From assembly GCA_963794215.1 (NCBI GenBank), contig CAWCCQ010000003.1, positions 62,001-126,000 on the forward strand: 64,000 nucleotides of DNA. The letters are read 5' to 3'. Source of the DNA: DATKRB01 sp963794215 (lineage in GTDB: Bacteria; Actinomycetota; Acidimicrobiia; Acidimicrobiales; RAAP-2). Both the position numbers and the translations under genes were made by a program. Of this stretch, positions 22,623 to 31,634 are shown piece by piece; position 1 is the first letter of the stretch, and each line of letters begins with the position of its first letter. The notes beneath the pieces were generated by a model. That model was not told the origin of the DNA, did not search any database, and worked only from the letters and a program-made list of their open reading frames with translations.

Positions 22623-24305
22623 GTGGCCCATCGAACGGGGTTCAACCCGTCTCGGCACCCGACGGCTCGTGCGAGCATGCAGGAGCAGCCACGATCGAGC
22701 ATCGTGCGTCTCCTGCTCAGTGCCGCGGTCATCGTGGCGGCGCTCGGCGTGGTGGCCTTCGTCGAGCCAGCGCTGGCGCTCGGCCAGACCCCGACCGTCA
22801 GCGCGGTGTGGCCCCGGAGCGGTCCGGTGAGCGGGGGCACGCCGCTGACCGTCGTGGGCTCGGGGTTCACCGGCGCGAGCGCCGTCACCGTGGACGGGGC
22901 GCCGGCCAGCAGCTTTACCGTCGTCTCTGACACCCTCATCCACGCCGTCGCGCCACCCTCGCCCACCGACGGCGCCGTCAGTGGCGCCGTCGTGGTCACC
23001 TCGTCGGGCACCAGCGTGGCCACCCCCCTCGACGCCTACGCGTACGCGGTCGGCGGCGCCGCGGTGGCCGTACCCTCGTACATCTACCCGGGCACCGCCT
23101 GGTCACAGATCGATGCAGGCGAGCCCCCAGTGGATTTGGCGGTCATCAACCCGGCGAGCGGCCCGGGCACCGCACCGGACCCCAACTACGCCGCACAGGT
23201 GACGACGTCGCAGAGCTCCGGGGTCGACGTCCTGGGCTACGTCCACACGTCCTACGGAGCGCGCTCGCTCAGCACCGTCGAAAACGAGGTCTCCGAGTAC
23301 GAGAGCTGGTATCACGTGAACGGCATCTTCGTGGACGAGGCTTCCACGAGCTGCAGCGTGGAGTCCTCATACTACGCCCCGCTCTACGCGTTCATCCACG
23401 CACAGAGCGGGCTCGACCTCACCGTGCTCAACCCCGGCACCGGGACCAGCTCGTGCTACATGTCAGCGGCCGACGTGGTCCTCGCCTTCGAGGGCGATCC
23501 GGCTCAGCTGGCCTCGGCCGGCCACCTCGCGTCGTGGACCGCCGCCTACCCCGCCAGCCGGTTCTGGGGTGTCGTCTATGGCGCGTCAGGAACGGGGACC
23601 TTGGCATCGACCTTGAGCACGCTCGAGTCTGACGGCTTCGGACAGGTCTACGTGACCGACGGGCAACTGCCCAACCCCTATGGCGCGCTGGCGAGCTACT
23701 GGAGCCAAGAGCTGGCCGACGCTGCGGGCAGCACCCCGCCCGCGACCCCGCCGCCTCCCGCGCTGGGCACCCAGACGCTGAGCTTCACCACCACCCCGCC
23801 GACGCCCGCGGTAGTGGGGACGACATACCCCGTCGCGGCCATCGGTGGGGCCTCCGGGCAGCCGGTCATGCCCAGTGTGGACCCCTCCTCGGGGTCCAGG
23901 TGCACGTTGAGCGCCAGCACCGTGACCTTCGTGGCGCCGGGGACCTGCGTGATCGATGCCAACCAGAGTGGCACGAGCACCTTTGCCGCCGCGTCGCAGA
24001 TCCAACAGTCGATCACGGTGGTTGGCGCGCCGACGGGAGTGGCGCCACGGATCACCAGCCCCTCGTCCTACTCGGTCACCGGGGGCAGCTCGTTCAGCTT
24101 TACCTTCACTGCCACGGGCACGCCCACCCCCACGATCCACGTGTCGGGGAACGTACCGAGCTCGCTCACCGTCAACAGCTCAGGCGCCGGCACGGCGACG
24201 ATCAGTGGGAGCATTCGACGCCACCACACCTACGGGCTGACCGTCACGGCGAGCAACGGCATCGCGCCCAACGCCACCCAGAGCTTCACCCTGTCGGCTC
24301 CCTAG
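22623..24305 (+). CDS. Secreted Spherulin-4/GH135-like protein with IPT/TIG and Ig-like domains
   Basis: 560 residues. Signal peptide at about residues 19-53 (VRLLLSAAVIVAALGVVAFV...PALA). An IPT/TIG domain follows (PTVSAVWPRSGPVSGGTPLT...VVGSGFTGASAVTVDGAPA), then a Spherulin-4 domain (about 150-370): VPSYIYPGTAW, DLAVINPASGPG, VDVLGYVHTSYGARSL and GIFVDEAS, where Asp-Glu near 236-237 match the GH135 catalytic pair, plus VVLAFEG near 288. Two beta domains close the protein, the last an Ig-type fold (ITSPSSYSVTGGSSFSFTFT). Characterised GH135 (Sph3) is an endo-alpha-1,4-N-acetylgalactosaminidase; here the activity is inferred. The alternative ATG start at 22677 would need a leader and has no clear RBS. 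Confidence 0.8.
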   Translation: MAHRTGFNPSRHPTARASMQEQPRSSIVRLLLSAAVIVAALGVVAFVEPALALGQTPTVSAVWPRSGPVSGGTPLTVVGSGFTGASAVTVDGAPASSFTVVSDTLIHAVAPPSPTDGAVSGAVVVTSSGTSVATPLDAYAYAVGGAAVAVPSYIYPGTAWSQIDAGEPPVDLAVINPASGPGTAPDPNYAAQVTTSQSSGVDVLGYVHTSYGARSLSTVENEVSEYESWYHVNGIFVDEASTSCSVESSYYAPLYAFIHAQSGLDLTVLNPGTGTSSCYMSAADVVLAFEGDPAQLASAGHLASWTAAYPASRFWGVVYGASGTGTLASTLSTLESDGFGQVYVTDGQLPNPYGALASYWSQELADAAGSTPPATPPPPALGTQTLSFTTTPPTPAVVGTTYPVAAIGGASGQPVMPSVDPSSGSRCTLSASTVTFVAPGTCVIDANQSGTSTFAAASQIQQSITVVGAPTGVAPRITSPSSYSVTGGSSFSFTFTATGTPTPTIHVSGNVPSSLTVNSSGAGTATISGSIRRHHTYGLTVTASNGIAPNATQSFTLSAP

Positions 24306-24410
24306 CCACCGAGTCGGTCGGTTCGGCGAGGCCTGACCGGCGCTTCGGCTAGACCATTAGGGCCGAGCGACGGCGAGACCGCTCGGGGCAGGACGACGAG
24401 AGGAACGTTG

Positions 24411-24986
24411 ATGAGTGATCGTGACCGTGACTTTGCAGCCCTGGCGCTCCGATTGGCGATCGGACCGATGCTGGTGGCACATGGTTCGAACAAGGTGTTC
24501 GGGTCCGGCGGACTGGAGGGGACGACCCGCTGGTTCGAGGCGCTCGGCCTGCGACCGGGGTGGGTGCACGCCCGAGCGGCGGCCACCACTGAGCTCGTGG
24601 CCGGAACCCTGTTGACGGTCGGCGCCTTGGACCCGCTCCCGAGCGCGGCCGTCGTCGGGCTGATGGCCACCGCGGCGCGCACTGACCACAAGGGGAAGGG
24701 CTTCTTCGTCTTCAAGGGGGGCTGGGAGTACACGGCGATCGTGGCCGCGGCCGCCACCGCTCTCGCCGCGCTCGGCAGCGGCCGGTGGTCCCTCGACCGT
24801 CTCCTGGGCCGCAAAGCCCGTTCGGGCGCCAAAGTGGCACTCCTGGCCGCTGGCTTCGGCCTGGCCAACTCCGCGCTGCTGATGGCCACCTCGTACCGCC
24901 CCGACGCCCCGACCTCCGACGCCGGCGCCGGCGACACAGATCCCGGCGCCGTCAGCGGTGAGCACGTCGAGAGCGAGTCCGCCTGA
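24411..24986 (+). CDS. DoxX-family membrane protein
   Basis: 191 residues. The first helix with RLAIGPMLVAHGSNKVFGSG is the DoxX signature, followed by GTTRWFEALGLRPG, ELVAGTLLTVGAL and two further membrane segments. The Asp/Ser-rich tail is probably cytoplasmic or periplasmic. DoxX proteins are four-helix membrane proteins linked to thiosulfate/quinone metabolism or redox stress; the role here is unknown. ATG 24411 is chosen over TTG 24408 (GAGAGGAA upstream). Confidence 0.85.
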   Translation: MSDRDRDFAALALRLAIGPMLVAHGSNKVFGSGGLEGTTRWFEALGLRPGWVHARAAATTELVAGTLLTVGALDPLPSAAVVGLMATAARTDHKGKGFFVFKGGWEYTAIVAAAATALAALGSGRWSLDRLLGRKARSGAKVALLAAGFGLANSALLMATSYRPDAPTSDAGAGDTDPGAVSGEHVESESA

Positions 24987-25170
24987 GCAACAGCCGAGCG
25001 CGACGTGCTGGTCGGCGCGAGGTCGGCCGGTTCGGTGGGCGGGGACGCGCTCAGCATGTTGGCCCTGGCGGTGCACACCGAGGTCCCCCTCGCGCACTTC
25101 CGGCGGATGACTTTTCCTATCGGATGTTCCACCGCGCCGTCGAGCCCGCCCGCGCCCAGCTGGCCTAGCG

Positions 25171-25198
25171 CGTGGCACCGGCCCTGCCCGGTGCCACG
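25171..25198. terminator. 11-bp inverted repeat between DoxX and AraC genes
   Basis: CGTGGCACCGG (25171-25181), 6-nt loop CCCTGC, then CCGGTGCCACG (25188-25198). It lies in a 242-bp gap between convergent genes and has no U-tract. It is a candidate bidirectional terminator. No gene is seen in the rest of the gap. Confidence 0.65.
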
Positions 25199-25228
25199 GT
25201 AGCTCTCCCCGACACGACCGGAGCACGC

Positions 25229-26027
25229 TCAGCGGATCGGGGAGTGTCCGATGTCCATGGCGCTCGGTCCGGTCGGGTCCCGCGGCGTAGCGCGCTGGGG
25301 CCTGGCCCAGCTCTGTCCGGAACATCGCGCTGAAGGCGCTGGGCGTCGCGTAACCCACACGGTGGGCCACGTCGGTCACCGAATGCCCGGCGCCGAGCAG
25401 GCGCAGGGCCTGAAGGAGACGGAGCTGGCGCCGCCAGCGGGCAATAGGCATCCCGGTGTCGCCCACGAACAGCCGCTCGAGGGTCCGGCGACTGGCTCCG
25501 ACGCCCTGGGCGAGCTCAGCCACGCTCGCCATCGGACTTTGGGCCAACTGCTCAGCAAGCGCTCGCGCTCGGGGATCGCGGGGTTGGGGGAGTTGCAACG
25601 GCGCCAGGGGCAGCTCGTCGAGCTGGTCGACGATCACCTCGATCAGGCGGCCGTAGCGCGGGTTGCGCCGATCCAGTGGCCCGCGCCGGATGGCCTCGAC
25701 GACCAGCTCGCGCAGCAGAGGTGAGACATTGACCACCCGCAACGTTGCGGGCATCGACGACAGTCGAGCGTCGAGGTACAGCGATCGGATCGCGACCCGG
25801 CCGTGCATCTGGATCCGGATGCGCTGGCCGTCGGGTACCCACAAAGCCCGGTTCGATGGTACGACCCAGATCCCGACCTCGGTCTCGACGCTCATCACGC
25901 CGGAGATGGCGTGGAGCAGTTGGTCCCAGCCGGGCGGACAGAACGGGACCACAGTGCTGCCGACCGGATGGGTGACCGCGTTGCCCCGGACCTCGAGCGT
26001 GTCGAGCACTTGTCGCATTCTCGACAT
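25229..26027 (-). CDS. AraC-family transcriptional regulator, C-terminal frameshift
   Basis: An N-terminal cupin-like sensor (HPVGSTVVPFCPPGWDQLLH, then IWVVPSNRALWVPDGQRIRI) is followed by the two-HTH AraC domain: MASVAELAQGVGASRRTLER and SVTDVAHRVGYATPSAFSAM then FRTELGQAPARYA. This combination is common in regulators of small-molecule catabolism genes. The HTH frame stays open far into the neighbouring DoxX antisense. A one-base change near 25250 gives MDIGHSPIR then stop at 25229, the expected end. The start is uncertain: ATG 26027 is chosen because the GTG at 26072 would leave only 8 bp to the divergent VOC gene. Confidence 0.8.
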
Positions 26028-26080
26028 CTCTTGTCGGACCGCCAGAGGCGCGCCAGGGTGATCATCGGTCACGATGGGAC

Positions 26081-26455
26081 GTGGGAGCGAACCTTCAGCA
26101 CTTCTCCATCAACGCGCAAGACGTCGAGTCCGCCCGACGGTTTTACGAGGCGGTGCTCGGCTGGCGCTTCGAAGCATGGGGGCCGCCCGAGTTCTACCTC
26201 GTGACGACCGGCGAGGGCGGTATCCAAGGCTCCCTGCAGCGCCGCCGCGAGCTGGTGGAGGGCACACCTATGCTCGGCCTCGAGGGGACGTTCGCGGTCG
26301 AGGACGTCGACGAGGTGGCTCGGGCGGTCGTTGCCAATGGGGGCACCATGTTGATGGACAAGACCCGGCTCGCCGGCGTGGGCGATCTCATCTGGTTCGT
26401 GGATCCGGCCGGTAACGCCGTGGGCGCCATGCACTACGACGCGGCGGCCGAATGA
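26081..26455 (+). CDS. VOC (glyoxalase/bleomycin-resistance) family protein
   Basis: 124 residues. One VOC domain with two beta-alpha-beta-beta-beta modules: LQHFSINAQDVESARRFYEA, VLGWRFEAWGPPEFYLV, FAVEDVDEVARAVVANGGTM and GDLIWFVDPAGNAVGAMHYD. Metal-ligand positions look partly kept (His7, Glu at the end of the last strand replaced by His-Tyr). It is divergent from the AraC regulator, a likely controller, and overlaps the next gene by 4 bp (ATGA). Confidence 0.85.
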   Translation: MGANLQHFSINAQDVESARRFYEAVLGWRFEAWGPPEFYLVTTGEGGIQGSLQRRRELVEGTPMLGLEGTFAVEDVDEVARAVVANGGTMLMDKTRLAGVGDLIWFVDPAGNAVGAMHYDAAAE

Positions 26456-27496
26456 CAGCGGGCCCCGCCGACCCGCTGGCGGCCGCATTGGCGGGATGCC
26501 CCGGGGCCGAGCATCTGTGCTGGATGCTCGCCGGATGGTCCAAGGGTGCCCCCCCGATCGAGCCTGAGGAGGTGGCGGCGCACGCGACGGCGTGGTTCGC
26601 GCCCGAACGGGGGGAGCCATGGCCCCCGTGGCTAATGGAGATGCGCACGAGCCCCCAAGCGGTGACAGAGGTGCTGGGCTGGCGCACCTCGGCCTTCGGC
26701 GATCAAGTCGTCACCTACCGCGGCGATGACGGGCGACTCTACGATCTTGTCGCCAAGTTGGAGGAGACCAGCGGGATCGTGGTGGATTTCCGCACCATAC
26801 GCTCGATCGAAGGCGCCGACCTCGGTGCGAAGGCCATCGCGGATCTCTCCGAAGGCGAGTGGTCCGCTCTGCGCGGCGTGCTACTCGAGCGCGTTTCGGG
26901 GAGGCAGTCGCCACTACCTGGACCGGCGCTTGGAGGGTCTGAGCACCGTCGGCCTCGCGTGGAAGGCGGGCCGGCTGCTGGGGTTCAGCGCGGTGGGCAT
27001 GCGACAGGCAGAATTTCCCTTCGTCGGGCAGCGCAGTTTCTTGGACTGCGGCCTGACGTGCGTCGATCCGAGATCGACCGAAGGCGGGGTTTCCAACGCG
27101 GTGGGCACGATCGCCATGCAGCACACTCCATCGGAACTGCCCAACGAGTTCTCCCTGCTGAACTTTGCGACGCCGGTGATGCTGCGCGCCGCGTTTCGCT
27201 TCGGTCGGTCGGCGTGGCCGGGAACGACCATCGCCGAGGTCAGCGCCGCATTGGCCTCACCAACCTCCACGCAGCGGGCCGTGGGCCAAGCGATCGCCAA
27301 CCTCTACCAGGCGGCCTCCTACGACGCCGAGCACTGGGTCATGCGGTCGGCGGAGTCCCCCGGAACGTCGGTCACCCAACCCCATGACCTCGAATCCGAC
27401 TACCAGCGGCTCTTCGCGCACGTCGACCCCGCGGCGGGTGAGACGTTGCTCGGCGTGTTCTGGTGGAACGACCCGCCTTCGCAGTGGTGGGAGTGA
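26452..27496 (+). CDS. Hypothetical protein, one frameshift
   Basis: About 348 residues after repair. The first part (AAALAGCPGAEHLCWMLAGW, then HATAWFAPERGEPWPPWLME and YDLVAKLEETSGIVVDFRTI) is in frame with the ATG. From about 26890 the coding frame shifts to FRGGSRHYLDRRLEGLSTVG, then VGQRSFLDCGLTCVDPRSTE, FSLLNFATPVMLRAAFRFGR and LLGVFWWNDPPSQWWE. The second half, with its FLD-x-GLTCVDP block, resembles acyl-group-transferring (GNAT-like) folds only loosely. I assign no function. If the frame change is natural there are two adjacent genes instead. It is coupled to the VOC gene upstream and overlaps DUF1801 downstream (GTGA). Confidence 0.55.
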
Positions 27497-27990
27497 CACG
27501 AACCGTGCGCCGACCGCTGCCCGAAACCGCCCTCGCGCTCCTCGACCGGTTCGCCGACGACGTGCAGGAGATCGTTCTCTGTCTGCGCGAGCGTGTGCTG
27601 GCTGTCGTGCCCGAGGCCCACGAAACCATCCGCGACGTCGGCTACACGGTGTCGCTGCAGTTCGGGCCCGACGACCGGGTCGCCAACGGGTTTTGCTACA
27701 TCGCCGGGTTCGCCAAGCACGCCAACCTCGGTTTCCACGATGGTGCCGCGCTTCCCGATCCCCAAGGGGTGTTGGAGGGCACCGGCGCCCACATGCGGCA
27801 CATCAAGTTCGCCGCCGTCGCCCAGACCACGGCGCCATGGCTGGCGCGCTACCTCGAGGTGGCGCTCGCGCACCGAGGACTCGACGGCCGTATCGGCGAC
27901 GGGCAGAGCGACGTCGCTGCGCGCCCGACGTCGGGTGGGCGAGGCACGCGCCCGAGGCCAGGTGGGCGAGGCCCGCGCCCGCTGCGGTAG
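27493..27990 (+). CDS. DUF1801-like protein
   Basis: 165 residues. The core HETIRDVGYTVSLQFGPDDR, then GFCYIAGFAKHANLGFHDGA and GTGAHMRHIKFAAVAQTTAP follows the DUF1801 (YdhG-like) pattern: a small fold ending in the G-x-G-x2-x-R-H-I-K-F signature. The function is unknown, possibly binding a small ligand. The C-terminal Arg/Gly/Pro-rich tail (RPTSGGRGTRPRPGGRGPRP) is low-complexity and encoded by a short imperfect repeat. The GTG start overlaps the stop of the preceding gene by 4 bp. Confidence 0.8.
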   Translation: MTRTVRRPLPETALALLDRFADDVQEIVLCLRERVLAVVPEAHETIRDVGYTVSLQFGPDDRVANGFCYIAGFAKHANLGFHDGAALPDPQGVLEGTGAHMRHIKFAAVAQTTAPWLARYLEVALAHRGLDGRIGDGQSDVAARPTSGGRGTRPRPGGRGPRPLR

Positions 27991-27992
27991 GG

Positions 27993-28667
27993 CTACTCCC
28001 CGACGAGCTGGTAGCCGATGCCCGGTTGGGTGCGCAGCAGGTGCTCGGCGTCACCGAGCTTGCGTCGCAGGCGGTGCGCGTACACCCGCAGATAATGGGC
28101 CTCGTTCGCATAGGCCGAACCCCACACCCCGCGCAGGATCATCTGGTGGGTGCACACCTTGCCGGCATGCCGGGCCAGGAAGGCCAACAGGTCGAACTCG
28201 CGCGCTGTGAGATCGAGCGGCTGCGCGTCGAGGGTGGCCATGTGGTGCACGAGGTCGACGGTGAGACGGCCGACCACCAGCTGGCTCGGCTCGTCGGTCG
28301 CCAGCGACGCGCGGCGCCGGAGCGCCACCCGCAGACGGGCCTCCAGCTCGGCCATGCCGAAGGGCTTGGTGACGTAGTCGTCGGCACCGCTGTCGAGGGC
28401 GGCCACCTTGCGCGCCTCGGCGTCGGCGGCCGACAGAACGATCACCGGCACGGCTGACCACTCGCGGATGCGGCGGCAGACCTCGACCCCGTCGAGGTCG
28501 GGTAGCCCGAGGTCGAGGACCACGACGTCGGGGTCGATGAGCGACACCTGGGCGATGGCGTCCTCCCCACTCCGGGCGATCGCCACCTCGTAGCCCCGTG
28601 CCGCCAGCCCGATGCGCAAGGCCCGCAGCAGCGAGGTGTCATCGTCCACCAACAGGACGCGGCCCAC
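27993..28667 (-). CDS. kdpE: OmpR/KdpE-family response regulator
   Basis: 224 residues. The receiver domain has the acidic pair DD (VLLVDDDTSLLRAL), phospho-acceptor Asp in VVLDLGLPDLDG, Thr/Ser switch (VIVLSAAD) and Lys (DYVTKPFGM). A winged-helix DNA-binding domain follows (LTAREFDLLAFLARHAGKVC, HYLRVYAHRLRRKLGD, TQPGIGYQLV). The ending matches KdpE. The GTG start directly follows the stop of the sensor kinase, so the two are coupled. In canonical systems it activates kdpFABC, which is not in this window. Confidence 0.9.
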   Translation of the reverse strand: MGRVLLVDDDTSLLRALRIGLAARGYEVAIARSGEDAIAQVSLIDPDVVVLDLGLPDLDGVEVCRRIREWSAVPVIVLSAADAEARKVAALDSGADDYVTKPFGMAELEARLRVALRRRASLATDEPSQLVVGRLTVDLVHHMATLDAQPLDLTAREFDLLAFLARHAGKVCTHQMILRGVWGSAYANEAHYLRVYAHRLRRKLGDAEHLLRTQPGIGYQLVGE

Positions 28668-30236
28668 CTACGCCACCTCGCTCGGTACCCAGGCCGCCGG
28701 CAGCGTGACCACGAACTGCGCCCCGCCGCCCGGCGCATCACGCACCCAGAGCCGCTGGCCGTGAGCCTCGACGAAGGAACGGCAGATGGTGAGCCCGAGC
28801 CCGGCACGACTGCCGCTGCCCCGGCTGAAGATCTCGAAGATCCGGTCCCGATCGGCCAGCGGCACACCGGGGCCGTGGTCGCTCACTTCGAGCTGCACCA
28901 ACCGGGCCGGGCTCTCCGCCGGTGCGGTGGTCGACCCCACACTGCGAGGTGGTGCGAGGTCGGCGAGCGAACACCCGTCGGCTAGGTGAGCCGAAATCTC
29001 GACGGGCACACCCGCCGGGGTGTAGCGCAGCGCGTTGTCCAAGAGGTTGGCGATCACCTGCACCATGAGCGGATGATCGACCTCGACCGGGGGCAGGTCG
29101 GGGGGCACCGCCACGAGGACCGCGGGCGAACCGGACAAGCCCAGCGAGCTCAGCGCGCCGTCCACCAGGTCGGTGATCGGTCCGACCTCGGGTTGCAGCA
29201 TGAGCGCGCCGGCGTCGATGCGGGTCATGTCGAGCAGGTTGGTGACGAGGCGCGCCAGGCTGTCGGTCTGCTCTTCGATCACCGCCAGAAGCTCGTTGCG
29301 ATCGGGATCGCTCAGGGTGACCTCGACGCCGCGCAGGGTCGACACCGCCGTCTTGATCGAGGCGAGCGGGGTCCGCAGGTCGTGGGAGACCGCGCCCAGG
29401 AGTGATCGGCGAAGCCGGTCGACCTCTTCGAGGAGCTCGGAGCGCACCGCTTGGTCCCGCAGCCGGCTGCGGTCGATGGCCAGTGCCGCGTGGTTGGCGT
29501 AGGTGAGAAGCAGTGCCCAGTCGTGGGCAGACAGCTCGGCGCCCGACATCGCCAACAACCCGACTGGTCGGGTGGCGGCGGTGAGCACGACCCGGGTGAT
29601 GGGGCCCGACGACCCTTGCCCACCAAGACTTTCGAGCCGTCCGGCCGACGGGATCAGGGCGGCCAGCTCATCGTCCGTCGGCGCCGCGCCCGCCGTCGCC
29701 TTCACGCTCAACGCGCCGCGGTTGGCGTGACCGTCCTCGCCGAGCTCGGAGGGCAGCAGCAACGCCGCCCAACGTGCGCCGAAGGTCCGTTGGATGGTAC
29801 TGACCACGAGGTCCAGCAGGCCTGGCAGCGCAGTGTCGGCGATCAGGCGGTCCGAAAGCACGTAGAGGCGGCGAGTCTCCTCCTCGCCCGAACGGGCCTC
29901 GGCGCGTGCAGCGCGCAAGAAGACCACGATCTTGGCGACGACCAAGCCGACGAGCACGTAGACGACCAAGGCCACCCACTCGTCGCTGTTGTCGACGCTC
30001 AGCGAGTCATAGGGCCGGATAAACAGCAGGTCGTAGGCGAAGAACCCGGCGACCGACACGATCAGCCCGCTCATCCAACCCCCGAGCGAGGCGGCACCGA
30101 CCACCGGAAGTATCAAGAGCAGCGCTGGCGTGGCCTCCGACACGTGGCTGCGGAGCGCGACGAGCAGCGCGCTCAGCACGCCGACCCCGGCCAGGGCGAC
30201 GACGGTGCTGACCAACGTTCGTCGAATGGCGGTCAT
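28668..30236 (-). CDS. KdpD-like sensor kinase, C-terminal half only (DUF4118-GAF-HisKA-HATPase)
   Basis: 522 residues. It begins with the four-helix DUF4118 membrane module of KdpD (LLLILPVVGAASLGGWMSGL, FFAYDLLFIRPYDSLSVDNS) and continues with a GAF-like domain, the phospho-His box GAVSHDLRTPLASIKTAVS, N-box VIANLLDNALRYTPAG, G1 SDHGPGVP and G2 GLGLTICRSFVEAHG. The N-terminal KdpD sensor and Usp domains are missing and lie in a divergent gene about 120 bp away. The ATG at 30236 has GAGAGG upstream. It phosphorylates the KdpE-like regulator encoded immediately downstream. Confidence 0.9.
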   Translation of the reverse strand: MTAIRRTLVSTVVALAGVGVLSALLVALRSHVSEATPALLLILPVVGAASLGGWMSGLIVSVAGFFAYDLLFIRPYDSLSVDNSDEWVALVVYVLVGLVVAKIVVFLRAARAEARSGEEETRRLYVLSDRLIADTALPGLLDLVVSTIQRTFGARWAALLLPSELGEDGHANRGALSVKATAGAAPTDDELAALIPSAGRLESLGGQGSSGPITRVVLTAATRPVGLLAMSGAELSAHDWALLLTYANHAALAIDRSRLRDQAVRSELLEEVDRLRRSLLGAVSHDLRTPLASIKTAVSTLRGVEVTLSDPDRNELLAVIEEQTDSLARLVTNLLDMTRIDAGALMLQPEVGPITDLVDGALSSLGLSGSPAVLVAVPPDLPPVEVDHPLMVQVIANLLDNALRYTPAGVPVEISAHLADGCSLADLAPPRSVGSTTAPAESPARLVQLEVSDHGPGVPLADRDRIFEIFSRGSGSRAGLGLTICRSFVEAHGQRLWVRDAPGGGAQFVVTLPAAWVPSEVA

Positions 30237-30357
30237 CGGGCCTCTCTCGGTGAGCTCTCCGAGCACGAAGTGCTCGAGCGCTCCGCACAGGAGTGTAGGT
30301 GGGGCCCGTGGGCGACGGGCTCAACCGAGCCAGGCCGTGGCCTGGCAGTATTGGTAC

Positions 30358-31554
30358 ATGGACGCGATCGATGAGCCTGGTCGAGCGTCACGGGGGGCCG
30401 AACCCCGCTGGGTCGACCAGGACGCGCGCGACGCAGTGCGGCCGACCGGCAAGTTTCGGATCTACATCGGCTCGGCTGCCGGCGTCGGCAAGACCTGCGC
30501 CATGCTCGACGAGGGCTGGCGTCGCCACCATCGCGGCACTGACGTGGTCATCGGCTACGTCGAAACCCACGGGCGTCCCCACACGGCCGAGCTCATCCGG
30601 GATCTGTCTGTGGTCCCACGTCGGAGCGTCGAGTACCGAGGCAGCGCGTTTGAAGAGATGGACCTCGACGCCGTGCTGGCCCGCCACCCCGAGGTCGTGC
30701 TGGTTGACGAGCTGGCGCACACGAATGTGCCCGGTTCGGGCGTGCACGAGAAGCGCTGGCAGGACGTCCTCGACATCCTGGCGGCGGGGATCGCCGTCAT
30801 CAGCACGGTCAACATCCAACACCTCGAGAGCCTGGCAGACGCGGTCGAGGACATCACCGGGGTGAAGATCCGCGAGCGGGTGCCCGACTGGGTGGTCCGC
30901 AAGGCCGACCAGCTCGAGCTCATCGACTCGTCGGCCGATCAGCTGCGCCGCCGCATGGTGCACGGCAACATCTATCCGACCGACAAGGTCCCGAGCACGC
31001 TGGCCGGGTTCTTCAAGACTGAAAACTTGGTGGCGCTGCGCGAGTTGGCTCTGCGCTTCGTGGCCGACGAGACCGACGAGGAGCTCCTGCGCTACTTGCG
31101 CGACCACCGACCCACGGCGGTGTGGGACACCGCCGAACGGATCATGGTGGCCGTCACCGGCGCGCCGGGAAGCGAGGGAGTGGTGCGCCGAGCCGCACGC
31201 ATCGCCGCCCGGGTGAAGGGGGACCTCATGGTCGTCCACGTGGCCGATGACCGGACGAACGGGGCGGGCGACACCCGCCTGGCGGCCGTGCGCCAGCTGG
31301 TCGAGGACGTCGGGGGCCAGTGGCATGAGCTGGCGGGGGACGATCCGGCCCGGCTCGTCGTGGATTTCGCCCGCGAGCACCAGATCACCCAGATCGTCGT
31401 CGGGGCCACCCGACGGAGCCGGTGGGAGGAGCTCCACCGGGGCTCGGTGGTGCGCAAGATCCTGCGCTTCGCCGCCGCGTCGGACATCGACGTCCACGTG
31501 ATCGCCCGGCGCGACGGGCGCCCGACCACCGCGGCACACAGCGGCGAGGCATGA
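30358..31554 (+). CDS. KdpD N-terminal sensor and Usp domains as a separate protein
   Basis: 398 residues. KdpD domain: GKFRIYIGSAAGVGKTCAML (Walker A-like), IGYVETHGRPHTAELI, VVLVDELAHTNVPGS (Walker B-like), STVNIQHLESLADAVEDITG and RVPDWVVRKADQLELID. The Usp domain starts at about residue 260 (RIMVAVTGAPGSEG) and ends IVVGATRRSRWEELHRGSVV. It then stops, without membrane or kinase domains. Such short KdpD proteins are known in some bacteria, where they sense K+ and c-di-AMP through the Usp domain and interact with a kinase. It is divergent from the matching kinase half. Confidence 0.9.
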   Translation: MDAIDEPGRASRGAEPRWVDQDARDAVRPTGKFRIYIGSAAGVGKTCAMLDEGWRRHHRGTDVVIGYVETHGRPHTAELIRDLSVVPRRSVEYRGSAFEEMDLDAVLARHPEVVLVDELAHTNVPGSGVHEKRWQDVLDILAAGIAVISTVNIQHLESLADAVEDITGVKIRERVPDWVVRKADQLELIDSSADQLRRRMVHGNIYPTDKVPSTLAGFFKTENLVALRELALRFVADETDEELLRYLRDHRPTAVWDTAERIMVAVTGAPGSEGVVRRAARIAARVKGDLMVVHVADDRTNGAGDTRLAAVRQLVEDVGGQWHELAGDDPARLVVDFAREHQITQIVVGATRRSRWEELHRGSVVRKILRFAAASDIDVHVIARRDGRPTTAAHSGEA

Positions 31555-31634
31555 GTAGCGAGGACAACCAGGAGCAGCCAGCGGCGCAATCAGGACCGAG
31601 CGCCGCGCCAGGCAGGACGTTCGATTGGACGGAG

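Noticed and set aside
24357..25228. C-terminal extension of the AraC regulator to 571 residues
   Set aside because: The extension is antisense to the DoxX gene and lacks protein-like composition; a one-base change restores the expected stop at 25229.
27930..27990. Functional RGG-type RNA-binding tail of the DUF1801 protein
   Set aside because: The Arg/Gly/Pro tail is encoded by a short imperfect DNA repeat and could be a slippage product; no further support.
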